Below are positions 53,666 to 61,975 of a stretch of 64,000 nt of DNA, piece after piece (position 1 is the stretch's first letter; every line of letters starts with the position of its first letter). This DNA is from JBEVOS01 sp964563395. GTDB taxonomy: Bacteria; Pseudomonadota; Alphaproteobacteria; Caulobacterales; Aquidulcibacteraceae. The notes below the pieces were generated by a model, which searched no databases, had not been told where the DNA came from, and was given only the letters and a program-made list of their open reading frames with translations. Location of the stretch: the NCBI GenBank assembly GCA_964563395.1, contig CAZLWK010000005.1, positions 62,001-126,000 on the forward strand. Direction: 5' to 3'. The position numbers and the translations under genes were made by a program.

Positions 53666-54514
53666 ATGGAAGAGACCCTCGACGCCCTTGTGCGCCGCGT
53701 GGACGAGGACAGGTGGCTGGCCGCCCGCTTCGCCACGCGCCCTGTGCGCGAGCGGCTTATGGCGCTCTACGCCCTTAACCATGAGATCGCCCGCACGGCG
53801 GAGGCCGTGTCGATGGAGACGCTGGGCGACATCCGCCTCGCATGGTGGCGCGAGCGGATCGACGCCATCCACGCCGATCCGGCCGCGCCTCCGCCGGCGC
53901 ACCCCGCGCTCGCGGCCTATGCCGCGATGGGCCCGACGCCGCGCATGCAAGCGGTGTGGACTCAACTCATCACCGCGCGCGAAGCCGATCTGGTCGAAGC
54001 GCCGTTCGACGGCTGGCCCGAATTCGCGGCCTATGTGGATGCGACGGCTGGCGGCGTTTTCCGGCTCGCGGTGGAGGCGGTGTTGCCTCCCGAGACGCCG
54101 CGGCCCAAGCAACTCGACGCGTTCGCCGCGAAGGCCGGCCTCGCCTGGGGCTATGCCGGTCTTGTGCGCGCGCTTCGATTCTGGACGCAGCGACGGCGCA
54201 CCTTCCTGCCCAAGAAGCTGATGGACCATGTGGGGCTGACGCCCGAGGCGCTGTTCGAGGGCCAATCGACCCACGCCTTGCGATCCGCCGCCATGGCGGT
54301 GATCGATCGTGGGCGGCACGCCTATGGCGAAGCGCGCGAATTGGCCAGCATGCTGCCGGCATCCGCCTTCCCCGCCATCGGCTATCTGGCGCTCACCCCG
54401 CGCTACATGCGCGTTCTGACCATGCCTCACGCCGACCCGAACGCATCGGCGGACCTTACGCTGCTCGCGCGACAAGTGGCGCTGGTTTCGGCGAGCGCGT
54501 TCGGCAAGCTTTAG
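53666..54514 (+). CDS. Squalene/phytoene synthase family protein
   Basis: 282 residues, all-helical isoprenoid-synthase-like fold with LYALNHEIARTAEAVSMETLGDIRLAWWRERIDAI in outline and RLAVEAVLPPETPRPKQLD. The DxxxD pairs of true synthases are poorly kept, and this single-copy type near secDF resembles the NDUFAF6-like branch more than carotenoid enzymes, so I do not infer carotenoid production. Start: the ATG at 53666 has AAGG 6 bases ahead; the one at 53654 is only 3 bases after the hairpin. Confidence 0.8.
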   Translation: MEETLDALVRRVDEDRWLAARFATRPVRERLMALYALNHEIARTAEAVSMETLGDIRLAWWRERIDAIHADPAAPPPAHPALAAYAAMGPTPRMQAVWTQLITAREADLVEAPFDGWPEFAAYVDATAGGVFRLAVEAVLPPETPRPKQLDAFAAKAGLAWGYAGLVRALRFWTQRRRTFLPKKLMDHVGLTPEALFEGQSTHALRSAAMAVIDRGRHAYGEARELASMLPASAFPAIGYLALTPRYMRVLTMPHADPNASADLTLLARQVALVSASAFGKL

Positions 54515-55491
54515 CGGCCGAGCAAGGGCAAGGGATCGACCGCCTCACGCCCCTGGCGGAGCTGAAACAGCAAGAGTCCCCGCCCCTCGCGTACCCCCGC
54601 CTCTCCAATCGGCTGGCCCCGCCGCACCCGCGCGCCCGGCGACACTAACGCACGCCGCCCGTAGCCGTACGTGCTCACCCAGCCGTCGGCATGTCGGATC
54701 ATGATGAGCGCGCCATAAGCGGGCAGATCGGCCCCGGCATAAACCACCTCGCCGTCGGCGGCGGCGCGGATCGGCGCGCCTTCGTCCGCCGCGATCTCCA
54801 CGCCGTCGGAGCGGCGCCCGCCCGCCTGCGCGCCGTACCGTGTCACCACCTCGCCTGTCACGGGCCAGACGAAGCGCGCGCTGGACAAAGGTGTCGGCGG
54901 CGCTGCAGGCGTTGGCACGAGGCGTGGCGGCGCCTGCCCGCCAAGATCTCTGACGGTGGCGGGCAAGACGAGCTCTTGGCCGGGGCGCACCTCGAAGGGC
55001 GGCTCCAGCCGATTAAGCAGCCCGAGCGAGCGCCTATCCATCGCGTAGCGCGCGGCGATATCGGCCAGGGTCTCGCCCGCCGCGACGCGGTGCAAGCGCG
55101 GCGGGGGCAGCGTTAGCGCGCGCCCTTCGCTCAGCGCGTACGGCGCGGAAAGTCGGTTCGCCTCGATCAGCGCCCGCAACGGAATCTGATAGCGCACGGC
55201 GATATCGTAGAGCGTTTCGCCGCGCGCGACGCTGTGCATCCGCGGCGTCGCGCGCGGATCAAATGGATGAACCTCCTCCGGGCGCAGCGCATACGCGGCG
55301 AGCGGCGTGCCAGGCCCTTCCCATCCGAGCGGCGGCGGGTTCTCTTCGGCGCCTGGAGCGGGCTCCATTGTCTGCGCCGGCGGCGCAACGATTTCGGGAG
55401 CGGGCTGACGTCCCCTGTACTCGATCGGCGCTTGCGCCGCGGCGAGCGGCCCAGCCGCCGCCCACAGGAAGAGCATAACGAGCGGACGCAT
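54511..55491 (-). CDS. LysM/degenerate M23 peptidase protein (NlpD-like murein hydrolase activator)
   Basis: 326 residues: signal peptide (RPLVMLFLWAAAGPLAAAQA), Pro-rich linker, two LysM repeats (HSVARGETLYDIAVRYQIPL and HRVAAGETLADIAARYAMDR), then an M23 LytM domain. The zinc ligands are replaced: the HxxxD site reads RRSDGVEI and the final HxH reads LLFQLR. As in E. coli NlpD/EnvC, it should bind peptidoglycan and activate amidases rather than cut. Converges on the squalene synthase gene with a 4-base overlap; operon with pcm and surE. Confidence 0.88.
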   Translation of the reverse strand: MRPLVMLFLWAAAGPLAAAQAPIEYRGRQPAPEIVAPPAQTMEPAPGAEENPPPLGWEGPGTPLAAYALRPEEVHPFDPRATPRMHSVARGETLYDIAVRYQIPLRALIEANRLSAPYALSEGRALTLPPPRLHRVAAGETLADIAARYAMDRRSLGLLNRLEPPFEVRPGQELVLPATVRDLGGQAPPRLVPTPAAPPTPLSSARFVWPVTGEVVTRYGAQAGGRRSDGVEIAADEGAPIRAAADGEVVYAGADLPAYGALIMIRHADGWVSTYGYGRRALVSPGARVRRGQPIGEAGVREGRGLLLFQLRQGREAVDPLPLLGR

Positions 55492-55526
55492 GCGCCATCT
55501 TCGCCGCGAATCAGGCGTCCCGACAA

Positions 55527-56165
55527 TCAATCTGATTCAGGTGGGAGGCCGAGTTCGAGGGGCGCAAAGCGCACCGGCCCAAGATCGACGCGCGCGCCGG
55601 CGCTGAAGCGGATCAATCTTTGCTCCGCGCCGAGGCCCAATGGCGCAAGGATCGCTCCGCCCGGCGCCAATTGGTCACGCAGCGCGAGCGGAAGGTCAGG
55701 CATTGCGCCATTGACGATGATGCGGTCATACGGCGCGGACGCCTCATGGCCTTCCACGCCGTCTCCGTGGTGCACGGTGACATGCATCAGCCGCGCCGCG
55801 CCGAGACGCGCGCGCGCCTCGGTCATCAGATCGCGCCAGCGCTCGACGCTGACGACGCGCTTGGCGCGCTGCGCGATGCACGCGGCCTGATAGCCGGAGC
55901 CAGTCCCGATTTCGAGCACGCGATGCTCCGCCTCGACCTGCAGCGCGCTCAACATGCGGCCGATCAGGGAGGGCTTTGTCATCACCTGGCCATGGGGCAG
56001 CGGCAGGTTCGTATCGTCGAGCGCAAGGCCGGCGAGATGCGCCGGCGCATATTGGCCGCGCGGCGTCCGTTCCATGGCTGAAAGCGCCGCCGCATCCGTC
56101 ACGCCCGCCTGACGCATGTCGAGCACGAAGCGCATCAGGCGCAGCGGATCGTCCGCGCCGTTCAT
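55527..56165 (-). CDS. pcm: Protein-L-isoaspartate O-methyltransferase
   Basis: 212 residues, with PLPHGQVMTKPSLIGRML and the SAM-binding VLEIGTGSGYQAACIAQRA. It repairs isoaspartyl residues. The ATG at 56165 overlaps the surE stop by 4 bases, the classical surE-pcm arrangement; the 122-codon longer frame is rejected. Confidence 0.94.
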   Translation of the reverse strand: MNGADDPLRLMRFVLDMRQAGVTDAAALSAMERTPRGQYAPAHLAGLALDDTNLPLPHGQVMTKPSLIGRMLSALQVEAEHRVLEIGTGSGYQAACIAQRAKRVVSVERWRDLMTEARARLGAARLMHVTVHHGDGVEGHEASAPYDRIIVNGAMPDLPLALRDQLAPGGAILAPLGLGAEQRLIRFSAGARVDLGPVRFAPLELGLPPESD

Positions 56166-56944
56166 GCTTTCGGCGGCGCCCCGCCGAGGACGCCCTTGAG
56201 ACGATGCAAGGTCTCCATATGCGTCAAATCCATATGCAGCGGCGTCACGGAGATGCGCCGCGAATAGACCGCGCGCAAATCCGTGCCGTCCGGCGGATTG
56301 GACAATTGCGCTGAAAAGCCGATCCAGAAGTAATCGTTGCCCCGTAGATCCGTGCGCCGCTCCGTATGGATGATGCGCTCGTCGCGATGGCCCTGACGCG
56401 TGACCTCCACCGCGCTCACCTCTTCCGGCGGGCAATCGGGAAAATTCACATTCATCACCACATCGCCGGGCCAGCCATGCTTGAGCAGGGTTGCGATGAT
56501 GCCGGGCGCATAGGTTTCCGCTGTCTCCCAAAGAACCGGCTTGCCGGCTTCATGCAGACCGCGCGATTGCGACAGCGCGATCGCGGGAATGCCGAATTGC
56601 ATGCCCTGCGTGGCGGCGGCGATGGTGCCCGACAGCGTCACGTCCTCGGCGATGTTCTGCCCGCGATTGACGCCGGACAAGACAAGGTCCGGCCGTTTGT
56701 CTGTCAAAATGTCGTGGATGGCGAGGAGCACGCTGTCCGTCGGCGTGCCGGACACGGCGAAGCGCCGCTCCGCCACGGCGCGCACGCGGATCGGCGCGGT
56801 CAGCGTCAGCGCGCGCGAGGCGCCCGATTGCTCGGTCTCAGGCGCCACGGTCCACACATCATCCGATAGCGTGCGCGCGACACGTTCAAGAACTGCGAGA
56901 CCTTCGGCGTTCACGCCGTCATCATTGGTGCAGAGGATACGCAT
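56162..56944 (-). CDS. surE: 5'/3'-nucleotidase SurE
   Basis: 260 residues. N-terminal metal site CTNDDGVNAEG (D8, D9), VLSGVNRGQNIAEDVTLSGT and the AIALSQSR block. Stress survival phosphatase acting on nucleoside monophosphates. Upstream member of the surE-pcm-nlpD-like set. Confidence 0.95.
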   Translation of the reverse strand: MRILCTNDDGVNAEGLAVLERVARTLSDDVWTVAPETEQSGASRALTLTAPIRVRAVAERRFAVSGTPTDSVLLAIHDILTDKRPDLVLSGVNRGQNIAEDVTLSGTIAAATQGMQFGIPAIALSQSRGLHEAGKPVLWETAETYAPGIIATLLKHGWPGDVVMNVNFPDCPPEEVSAVEVTRQGHRDERIIHTERRTDLRGNDYFWIGFSAQLSNPPDGTDLRAVYSRRISVTPLHMDLTHMETLHRLKGVLGGAPPKA

Positions 56945-56970
56945 CGGTTCGGCTTAGCAGCCCGCACGCC

Positions 56971-57372
56971 TCATTTCCATGCGCCGATCACCGCGCCCCC
57001 AACCGCCCCAATCGAGACGAAATGCAGCACGTCGATGGCGAAGACGATCTCAGATTCAGGGCTGTAAGCGAATTGGTAGAATCGCGCGGCCAGCAAGAAG
57101 AAGAACGCAACGAGCAGCCCCGTGACGACGCCGCCCAAGGGCCCGATCGCGCCGCGCCATTTATTGGCCATCGAAATGCCGGCGGCCAGCAGAAGCGGCG
57201 GAATGAACGACAAGGCGAAGCGGTATTCCAGGCCGGCATAATCGGCTTCGTTGAAGCCCACGGCCTCTTGCCAGACTTGACTGAGCGCCACGCCATAGAT
57301 CAGCGCGCCAATTCCATACATGAGGATCGCGGCGACGAAGATCGCCAGAACATTGTGCCCTTGATAGCGCAT
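56971..57372 (-). CDS. DUF1761-type four-span membrane protein
   Basis: 133 residues with four hydrophobic segments: VLAIFVAAILMYGIGALIYG, FIPPLLLAAGISMANKWRGA, VVTGLLVAFFFLLAARFYQ and VLHFVSIGAVGGAVIGAW. The layout and N-terminal NVLAIFVAAI fit DUF1761. Function unknown. It lies between serS and surE on the same strand, a position normally empty in this conserved cluster. Confidence 0.75.
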   Translation of the reverse strand: MRYQGHNVLAIFVAAILMYGIGALIYGVALSQVWQEAVGFNEADYAGLEYRFALSFIPPLLLAAGISMANKWRGAIGPLGGVVTGLLVAFFFLLAARFYQFAYSPESEIVFAIDVLHFVSIGAVGGAVIGAWK

Positions 57373-57394
57373 GAACGCCTCCCCGAATTGCGCG

Positions 57395-58825
57395 CTAAGT
57401 CTTCGCGATGCGCTCCGCGCCGAAATAGGGCCTAAGCGCATCCGGGATCGTCACCGATCCATCGGAATTGGTGAAATTCTCCAGGATCGCGACGAGCGTG
57501 CGGCCTACCGCCAGCCCCGATCCGTTCAGCGTATGCAGGAAGCGCGGCCCGTCCTTGCTGCGATAGCGCGCATTCATGCGACGGGCCTGGAAATCCCCGC
57601 AATTGGAGCACGAGCTGATCTCGCGATACTTGTTCTGGCTCGGCAGCCAGACTTCGAGATCGAAGGTTTTCCTGGCGCCAAAACCCATATCGCCGGCGCA
57701 GAGCAGCATCCGGCGGAACGGCAATTCAAGGCGCTTCAGCACCTCCTCGGCGCAAGCCGTCATACGCTCATGTTCGTCGGCGCTGTCTTCCGGCTTGACG
57801 ATGGAGACGAGCTCCACCTTGCGGAATTGATGCATGCGGATCATGCCGCGCGTATCGCGCCCGGCCGCGCCTGCCTCGGCGCGAAAGCAAGGCGTATCCG
57901 CCGTCATGCGGATCGGCAGCATCGCTTCGTCGAGAATCTGCTCGCGCACCATGTTGGTGAGAGACACTTCAGCTGTGGGGATGAGCCAGTATCGCGTTTT
58001 GTACCAATCGGTTCGAATTCTTTGCTTTATAGTTTGTCTTGAGGATTCTAACGCAAATTCACCCAGCTCACTCTTAGGAAGCGATGCCAATCGAATGTGC
58101 ATTTCTTTGTCATAGAACACTTGATCCCAGTCGAGCGCGCTGACTTCAAATAAGTCATCTTCAAACTTCGGCAGCTGATTAGTTCCAAAGACAGCATCGT
58201 CACGCACCAATAGCGGCGGCGCCATTTCAGTATAGCCGTTCTCCTGCGTGTGCAGATCGAGCATGAACGCCGCAAGCGCGCGTTCCAACCGCGCGAGGCC
58301 CCCGCGCAGCGCGACGAAGCGCGCGCCGCTCATGCGCGCGGCGGCCTCGAAATCCATCATGCCCAGCGCTTCGCCGATGGCGACATGATCGGGCGCGTCG
58401 TTGCGCAAGGCAGGCGCAGCGCCCTCCTTGCTCCAGCGATGAAGCTCCACATTGCCGGCTTCGTCCTCGCCATCGGGCACGTCGTCGAACGGCAAATTTG
58501 GAAGCGAGGCCAACAGCCCGTTCGGCCCCAAGAGCTTTGCCTGCAAAGCAGCTTCTTCCGCGCCGGCGCGCTCGATGATCTCCTTGAGGCGCGCCACCTC
58601 CGCCATGAGGCGCTGTGCTTCGGCCTCGTTCTTCTGCGCCTTGGCGGCGCCAATCTGCTTGGAGGCGGCGTTGCGGGCGGCTTCGGCCTCCTGCTTCTGC
58701 GTGGTCGCCGCGCGAAGCGCCGCATCGAGCGCAAGAATCTCAGGCGTTTGGGCCGCGAGCCCCTTGCGCGCCCAGGCGCGGTCAAAGGCTTCAGGGTTTT
58801 CCCGGATGGCGCGGATGTCATGCAT
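57395..58825 (-). CDS. serS: Seryl-tRNA synthetase with a large internal insertion
   Basis: 476 residues against about 425-430 for usual bacterial SerRS. N-terminal coiled-coil tRNA arm (about 30-105), then the class II core: GTNQLPKFEDDLF at the end of motif 1 region, YWLIPTAEVSLTN with the serine-binding TAE, CFRAEAG (motif 2) and VGRTLVAILENF (motif 3). All motifs are intact and the frame is open. Between F226 and Y279 there are 52 residues where about 6 are usual. See the separate insertion entry. Confidence 0.93.
   Translation of the reverse strand: MHDIRAIRENPEAFDRAWARKGLAAQTPEILALDAALRAATTQKQEAEAARNAASKQIGAAKAQKNEAEAQRLMAEVARLKEIIERAGAEEAALQAKLLGPNGLLASLPNLPFDDVPDGEDEAGNVELHRWSKEGAAPALRNDAPDHVAIGEALGMMDFEAAARMSGARFVALRGGLARLERALAAFMLDLHTQENGYTEMAPPLLVRDDAVFGTNQLPKFEDDLFEVSALDWDQVFYDKEMHIRLASLPKSELGEFALESSRQTIKQRIRTDWYKTRYWLIPTAEVSLTNMVREQILDEAMLPIRMTADTPCFRAEAGAAGRDTRGMIRMHQFRKVELVSIVKPEDSADEHERMTACAEEVLKRLELPFRRMLLCAGDMGFGARKTFDLEVWLPSQNKYREISSCSNCGDFQARRMNARYRSKDGPRFLHTLNGSGLAVGRTLVAILENFTNSDGSVTIPDALRPYFGAERIAKT
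57992..58147 (-). other. Low-GC in-frame insertion inside serS
   Basis: This 156-base part encodes residues 227-278 (starts EVSALDWDQVFYDKEMH, ends TDWYKTR). Hand counting gives about 43 percent GC over 57991-58200, versus about 58-60 percent in adjoining parts and more elsewhere. The low-GC tract reaches slightly into the conserved LPKFEDDLF codons. No clear terminal inverted repeat was found. It is read as an insertion by comparison with the general SerRS fold, not by alignment. Confidence 0.7.
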
Positions 58826-58871
58826 GGCGCGACCCGCTTAAGCCGGGACGGCGCAAGCGCGCAAGCTTATG

Positions 58872-59711
58872 CTATTCCGCAGGACGGTATTGCGGCGCGG
58901 CCGCCTCACGCGCCTCGGCGCGCTTGCGCGCGGCCTCGATAGCCCAGACGAGCCAGATCGACACCTCATAGAGCGCGTACATCGGGATCGCCATCAGCGT
59001 CATCGAGATGACGTCCGGCGGCGTCACGCAGGCCGAAAGCGCTGCGATGCCGACAATGGCGTAACGCCGGCCCTTGCGCAGCGCCTCCGCCCCGATCATG
59101 CCGACGCGCGCCAGAAGCGACAGCACCACCGGCATCTGAAAGCAGAGCCCGAACGCGAGCACGAGCGTCGTCACCAGTCCAAGATATTCGTCCACCTTCG
59201 GCAGATAGCGAACCTGGATCTGCCCTTCCGTGACCTCCTGCTTCAGCGCGAATTCAAGCGCGAACGGCATGGCCACGTAGAACACGAACGCGGCGCCCAG
59301 CAGGAACATCGCCGGCGCCGCGATAAGGAACGGCAAAGCCGCCGCGCGTTCGCGCTTATAGAGGCCAGGCGCGACGAAACTGTACGCTTGGTGCGCGAGC
59401 ACCGGAAAAGCGATCACGATCGCGGCGAACAGAGCCACCTGCAGCTGCACGAAAAAGAAGCCGAAGGCGTGCGTATTATAAAGTTCGAGCGCTGCGCCCG
59501 CCTGCTCCGGATGCACCGTGCGCACCGCGGTTACGAACGGTTCAACGAGAAAGAGGAAAATCTGGCGCGCGAACGCAAAACACCCGGCGAACGCGATCAA
59601 AATGGCGACGACGGAAACGATGAGGCGCTGGCGCAGCTCGGCGAGATGATCGAGCAGCGGGGCGCGCGAGGCTTCAATCTCGTCCTCGTCCGTATGGGCG
59701 GCTTCGCTCAT
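58872..59711 (-). CDS. tatC: Sec-independent translocase subunit TatC
   Basis: 279 residues, six membrane helices, with LLDHLAELRQRLIVSVVAI at the N-terminus and APGLYKRERAAALPF in the second cytoplasmic loop region, both TatC hallmarks. It recognises twin-arginine signal peptides. The ATG overlaps the tatB stop by 4 bases; 46 bases separate it from serS downstream. Confidence 0.95.
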   Translation of the reverse strand: MSEAAHTDEDEIEASRAPLLDHLAELRQRLIVSVVAILIAFAGCFAFARQIFLFLVEPFVTAVRTVHPEQAGAALELYNTHAFGFFFVQLQVALFAAIVIAFPVLAHQAYSFVAPGLYKRERAAALPFLIAAPAMFLLGAAFVFYVAMPFALEFALKQEVTEGQIQVRYLPKVDEYLGLVTTLVLAFGLCFQMPVVLSLLARVGMIGAEALRKGRRYAIVGIAALSACVTPPDVISMTLMAIPMYALYEVSIWLVWAIEAARKRAEAREAAAPQYRPAE

Positions 59712-60106
59712 GGGGCGCTCGACGCCGCGCGCGCGGGCGCGCCTTCGGGATCGGCCGGCGGCTCAAGCGCGGGCGGCGCATCCGGCTCCGGCGAGGCCGG
59801 CGCGGCGGGCTTCGGGATCACCGGCGTCTGAGAGGGGCGCGCCAGGGTCGGGCGCGTGAGTTCGTTTTGAAGATCGGAGAAAGTGCGGTCGCGCCGCAGC
59901 GCATCCACCTCCTTGCGCAATTCGTCCAGCTCGGCCTGGCGCGCGAGCTCATCGAAACCGGAGCGGAATTCCTGCGCCATGCCGCGCAGCCGCGCGGTGA
60001 AGCGCCCGAGCTTGCGCAGCATCAAGGGCAAATCCTTCGGCCCCACCACGACGAGCGCGAGGATGCCAAGAAGCAGGATTTCCTGGAAGCCGAGGCTCGG
60101 CAGCAT
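59708..60106 (-). CDS. tatB: Sec-independent translocase subunit TatB
   Basis: 132 residues: a single N-terminal helix (LGFQEILLLGILALVVVGPKDLP) followed by an amphipathic helix (MLRKLGRFTARLRGMAQEF) and a Pro/Ala-rich tail. The Glu in FQEI and the GP hinge are TatB hallmarks. Overlaps tatC by 4 bases. Confidence 0.93.
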   Translation of the reverse strand: MLPSLGFQEILLLGILALVVVGPKDLPLMLRKLGRFTARLRGMAQEFRSGFDELARQAELDELRKEVDALRRDRTFSDLQNELTRPTLARPSQTPVIPKPAAPASPEPDAPPALEPPADPEGAPARAASSAP

Positions 60107-60117
60107 GGGACGAAGCC

Positions 60118-60336
60118 CTAGGGGTTCGGCTGATCGCTGCGCGAAGCGGTCTGATCGGGCACTTGGCGCGGCGCCTCGGCCGGCGGCTGGGAATCATTGT
60201 CGCCGAGCCCCTTGCGGAAGCCCTTAATGCCCTTGCCCAAATCTTCCATGAGCCCGCTCAGGCGCCCAGGGCGGCCGAACAGAAGAAAAGCCAGGAACAG
60301 AACGATCAGAAGCGGAATAAGGCCGGGCACGTGCAT
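60118..60336 (-). CDS. tatA: Sec-independent translocase subunit TatA
   Basis: 72 residues: helix IPLLIVLFLAFLLFGRPG, then the amphipathic MEDLGKGIKGFRKGLGD typical of TatA, and a polar Pro/Gln tail. It forms the export pore with TatBC. I chose the ATG at 60336 (MHVPGLIPL), giving a normal TatA length. 11 bases before tatB. Confidence 0.9.
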   Translation of the reverse strand: MHVPGLIPLLIVLFLAFLLFGRPGRLSGLMEDLGKGIKGFRKGLGDNDSQPPAEAPRQVPDQTASRSDQPNP

Positions 60337-60407
60337 AGGTAACGTCCTTCGACGAAGCTTTGCGCCGCCGCGCAGCAAAGCAAAAGCGCGCTCTGCTCAA
60401 CAGCGAT

Positions 60408-61148
60408 TTAATCTTCCTCTCCAAGATGATCCACGAAAAACCTTGAAGAGTCCTCGCCGGGCTGCAGCGGCTCAAGGTCGCTCTCGCCCTCGCCCGGCCG
60501 GGGCACATCGATCTCGGCGGCTGCCCGGGCATCGATGAGCCCCAGGGCCTTGAGGTCGTCCTTCCCTGGCAGCGCGTCAAGGCTGGGCAGGCCGAAATGG
60601 GCCAGGAAAGCGTCCGTGGTGCCGAAGGTAAGCGGCCGGCCCGGCGTGCGGCGTCGCCCTTTCGGCCGCACCCAGCCGATCTCCAGCAAGAGATCGAGCG
60701 CGCCGCGGGCGAGACTGACGCCCCGAATATCCTCGATCTCCGCGCGGGTGACAGGCTGGTGATAGGCGATGACCGCCAACGTCTCCATCGCCGCGCGCGG
60801 CAATTTTTTCTGAGTTTCCCGTTTCTCGGCAAAGAGATGCGCGAGGTCCGGCGCGGTCTGGAAGCGCCAGCCGCCGCCCGCCTCGACCAGCTCCACGCCC
60901 CGGCCCGCGTAATCCGCCCTGATCCGCATCAGCACGGCGGCCACGTCCACCCCCGGCCCAAGCCGTTCGGCAAGGGCGGCGGCGGCGATGGGCTCGGCGG
61001 CGGCGAACAGCATGGCCTCGGCGGCGCGAACCGCCTCCGCGTCCGGCTCGGCGCGTTCGGTGCGCCCGCCCTCGGCGAACGCATCCTCGATGCGGCGCAG
61101 CGCGTCCGCGATCGGGGGCTTATCCTCTCTCATCGGGCGCCCGTTCAT
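60408..61148 (-). CDS. scpB: Segregation and condensation protein B
   Basis: 246 residues, with AEAMLFAAAEPIAAAALAERLG (winged helix 1) and ETLAVIAYHQPVTRAEIEDIRGV, the family core. It partners ScpA and SMC in chromosome compaction. The ATG at 61148 overlaps the scpA stop by 4 bases; a second ATG five codons in is possible. Acidic C-terminal tail. Confidence 0.93.
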   Translation of the reverse strand: MNGRPMREDKPPIADALRRIEDAFAEGGRTERAEPDAEAVRAAEAMLFAAAEPIAAAALAERLGPGVDVAAVLMRIRADYAGRGVELVEAGGGWRFQTAPDLAHLFAEKRETQKKLPRAAMETLAVIAYHQPVTRAEIEDIRGVSLARGALDLLLEIGWVRPKGRRRTPGRPLTFGTTDAFLAHFGLPSLDALPGKDDLKALGLIDARAAAEIDVPRPGEGESDLEPLQPGEDSSRFFVDHLGEED

Positions 61149-61975
61149 TGCGCCTCCGGCGGGCCGGCATCGCGTTTATCCTGCGCGTCGCCGCGGCGGG
61201 CGCGCAAGAAGAGGGGCGCGAAGGCGGCCTCCTGGCGCAAGTCCATGCGCCCTTCGCGCGCAAGTTCGAGCGCCGCGCCGAACACGCTCGCCAAATAGGA
61301 AGCGGCCGGGGGCGCATCCGCCCCACCGTCCGGCGCGGGCGCTAGCCGGTCCAGCGGACGCCAATCGGGCAGATCCGGCAAAAGCCGCTCCAGCCGCTTG
61401 CGCGCCTCCGCTAGGGGATAGGCCGGACGCGGGCGCAGGCGATGCGCGCGGCGATATTCCTTGGTGCGGTCCGCGCAATAGGCGCGCAGGAGGTCCATCA
61501 GCTCGCCCTTCCACGCGGTGGTGCGCGTGATGGACAGCGCCTGGGGCTGACCGTTGACGAAAACATCCGCGCCCAATTGCGGCATCCGGCGCAGCCGCTC
61601 CGCCGCCGCGCGCGCCAATTCGAGCCGCATGAGCTTGGCCCGCAGCGCCGCCGAAACCGCCGCCGCGTCCGGCTCCTCCGCCTCAAGGGGCGGCTTCGGG
61701 ATGAGCAGGCGCGCCTTCAAGGCCGCGAGCCATGCGGCCATGACGAGATAATCGCCGGCCAATTCCATGCGCGCGGCGTGCGCCGCCTCGATGAAGGCGA
61801 GATATTGATCGGCGATTTCCGTGATGGAGACGCGCGCTATGTCCAGCTTCTTGGCCCGGGCCAGTTCAAGGAGCAGATGCAGCGGCCCCTCAAAGCCATC
61901 CAGGCTGAGCACGAGCGCTTCGGCGCCCTCCGCCTGCTCGGCGGCGCTGAGATCGACGTCGATCGCCTCGCTCAT
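61145..61975 (-). CDS. scpA: Segregation and condensation protein A
   Basis: 276 residues, with DGFEGPLHLLLELARAKKLDIARVSI, the kleisin N-terminal signature, and EYRRAHRLRPRPAY with a short C-terminal winged helix (ASYLASVFGAALELAREGRM). Kleisin subunit linking SMC heads. The ATG at 61975 overlaps the nagZ stop by 4 bases. Confidence 0.93.
   Translation of the reverse strand: MSEAIDVDLSAAEQAEGAEALVLSLDGFEGPLHLLLELARAKKLDIARVSITEIADQYLAFIEAAHAARMELAGDYLVMAAWLAALKARLLIPKPPLEAEEPDAAAVSAALRAKLMRLELARAAAERLRRMPQLGADVFVNGQPQALSITRTTAWKGELMDLLRAYCADRTKEYRRAHRLRPRPAYPLAEARKRLERLLPDLPDWRPLDRLAPAPDGGADAPPAASYLASVFGAALELAREGRMDLRQEAAFAPLFLRARRGDAQDKRDAGPPEAQ

Noticed and set aside
52940..54475. 511-residue minus-strand frame
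   Set aside because: Antisense to the PuuD-like and squalene-synthase-like genes and crosses the perfect hairpin at 53621-53650; composition is Arg/His-rich.
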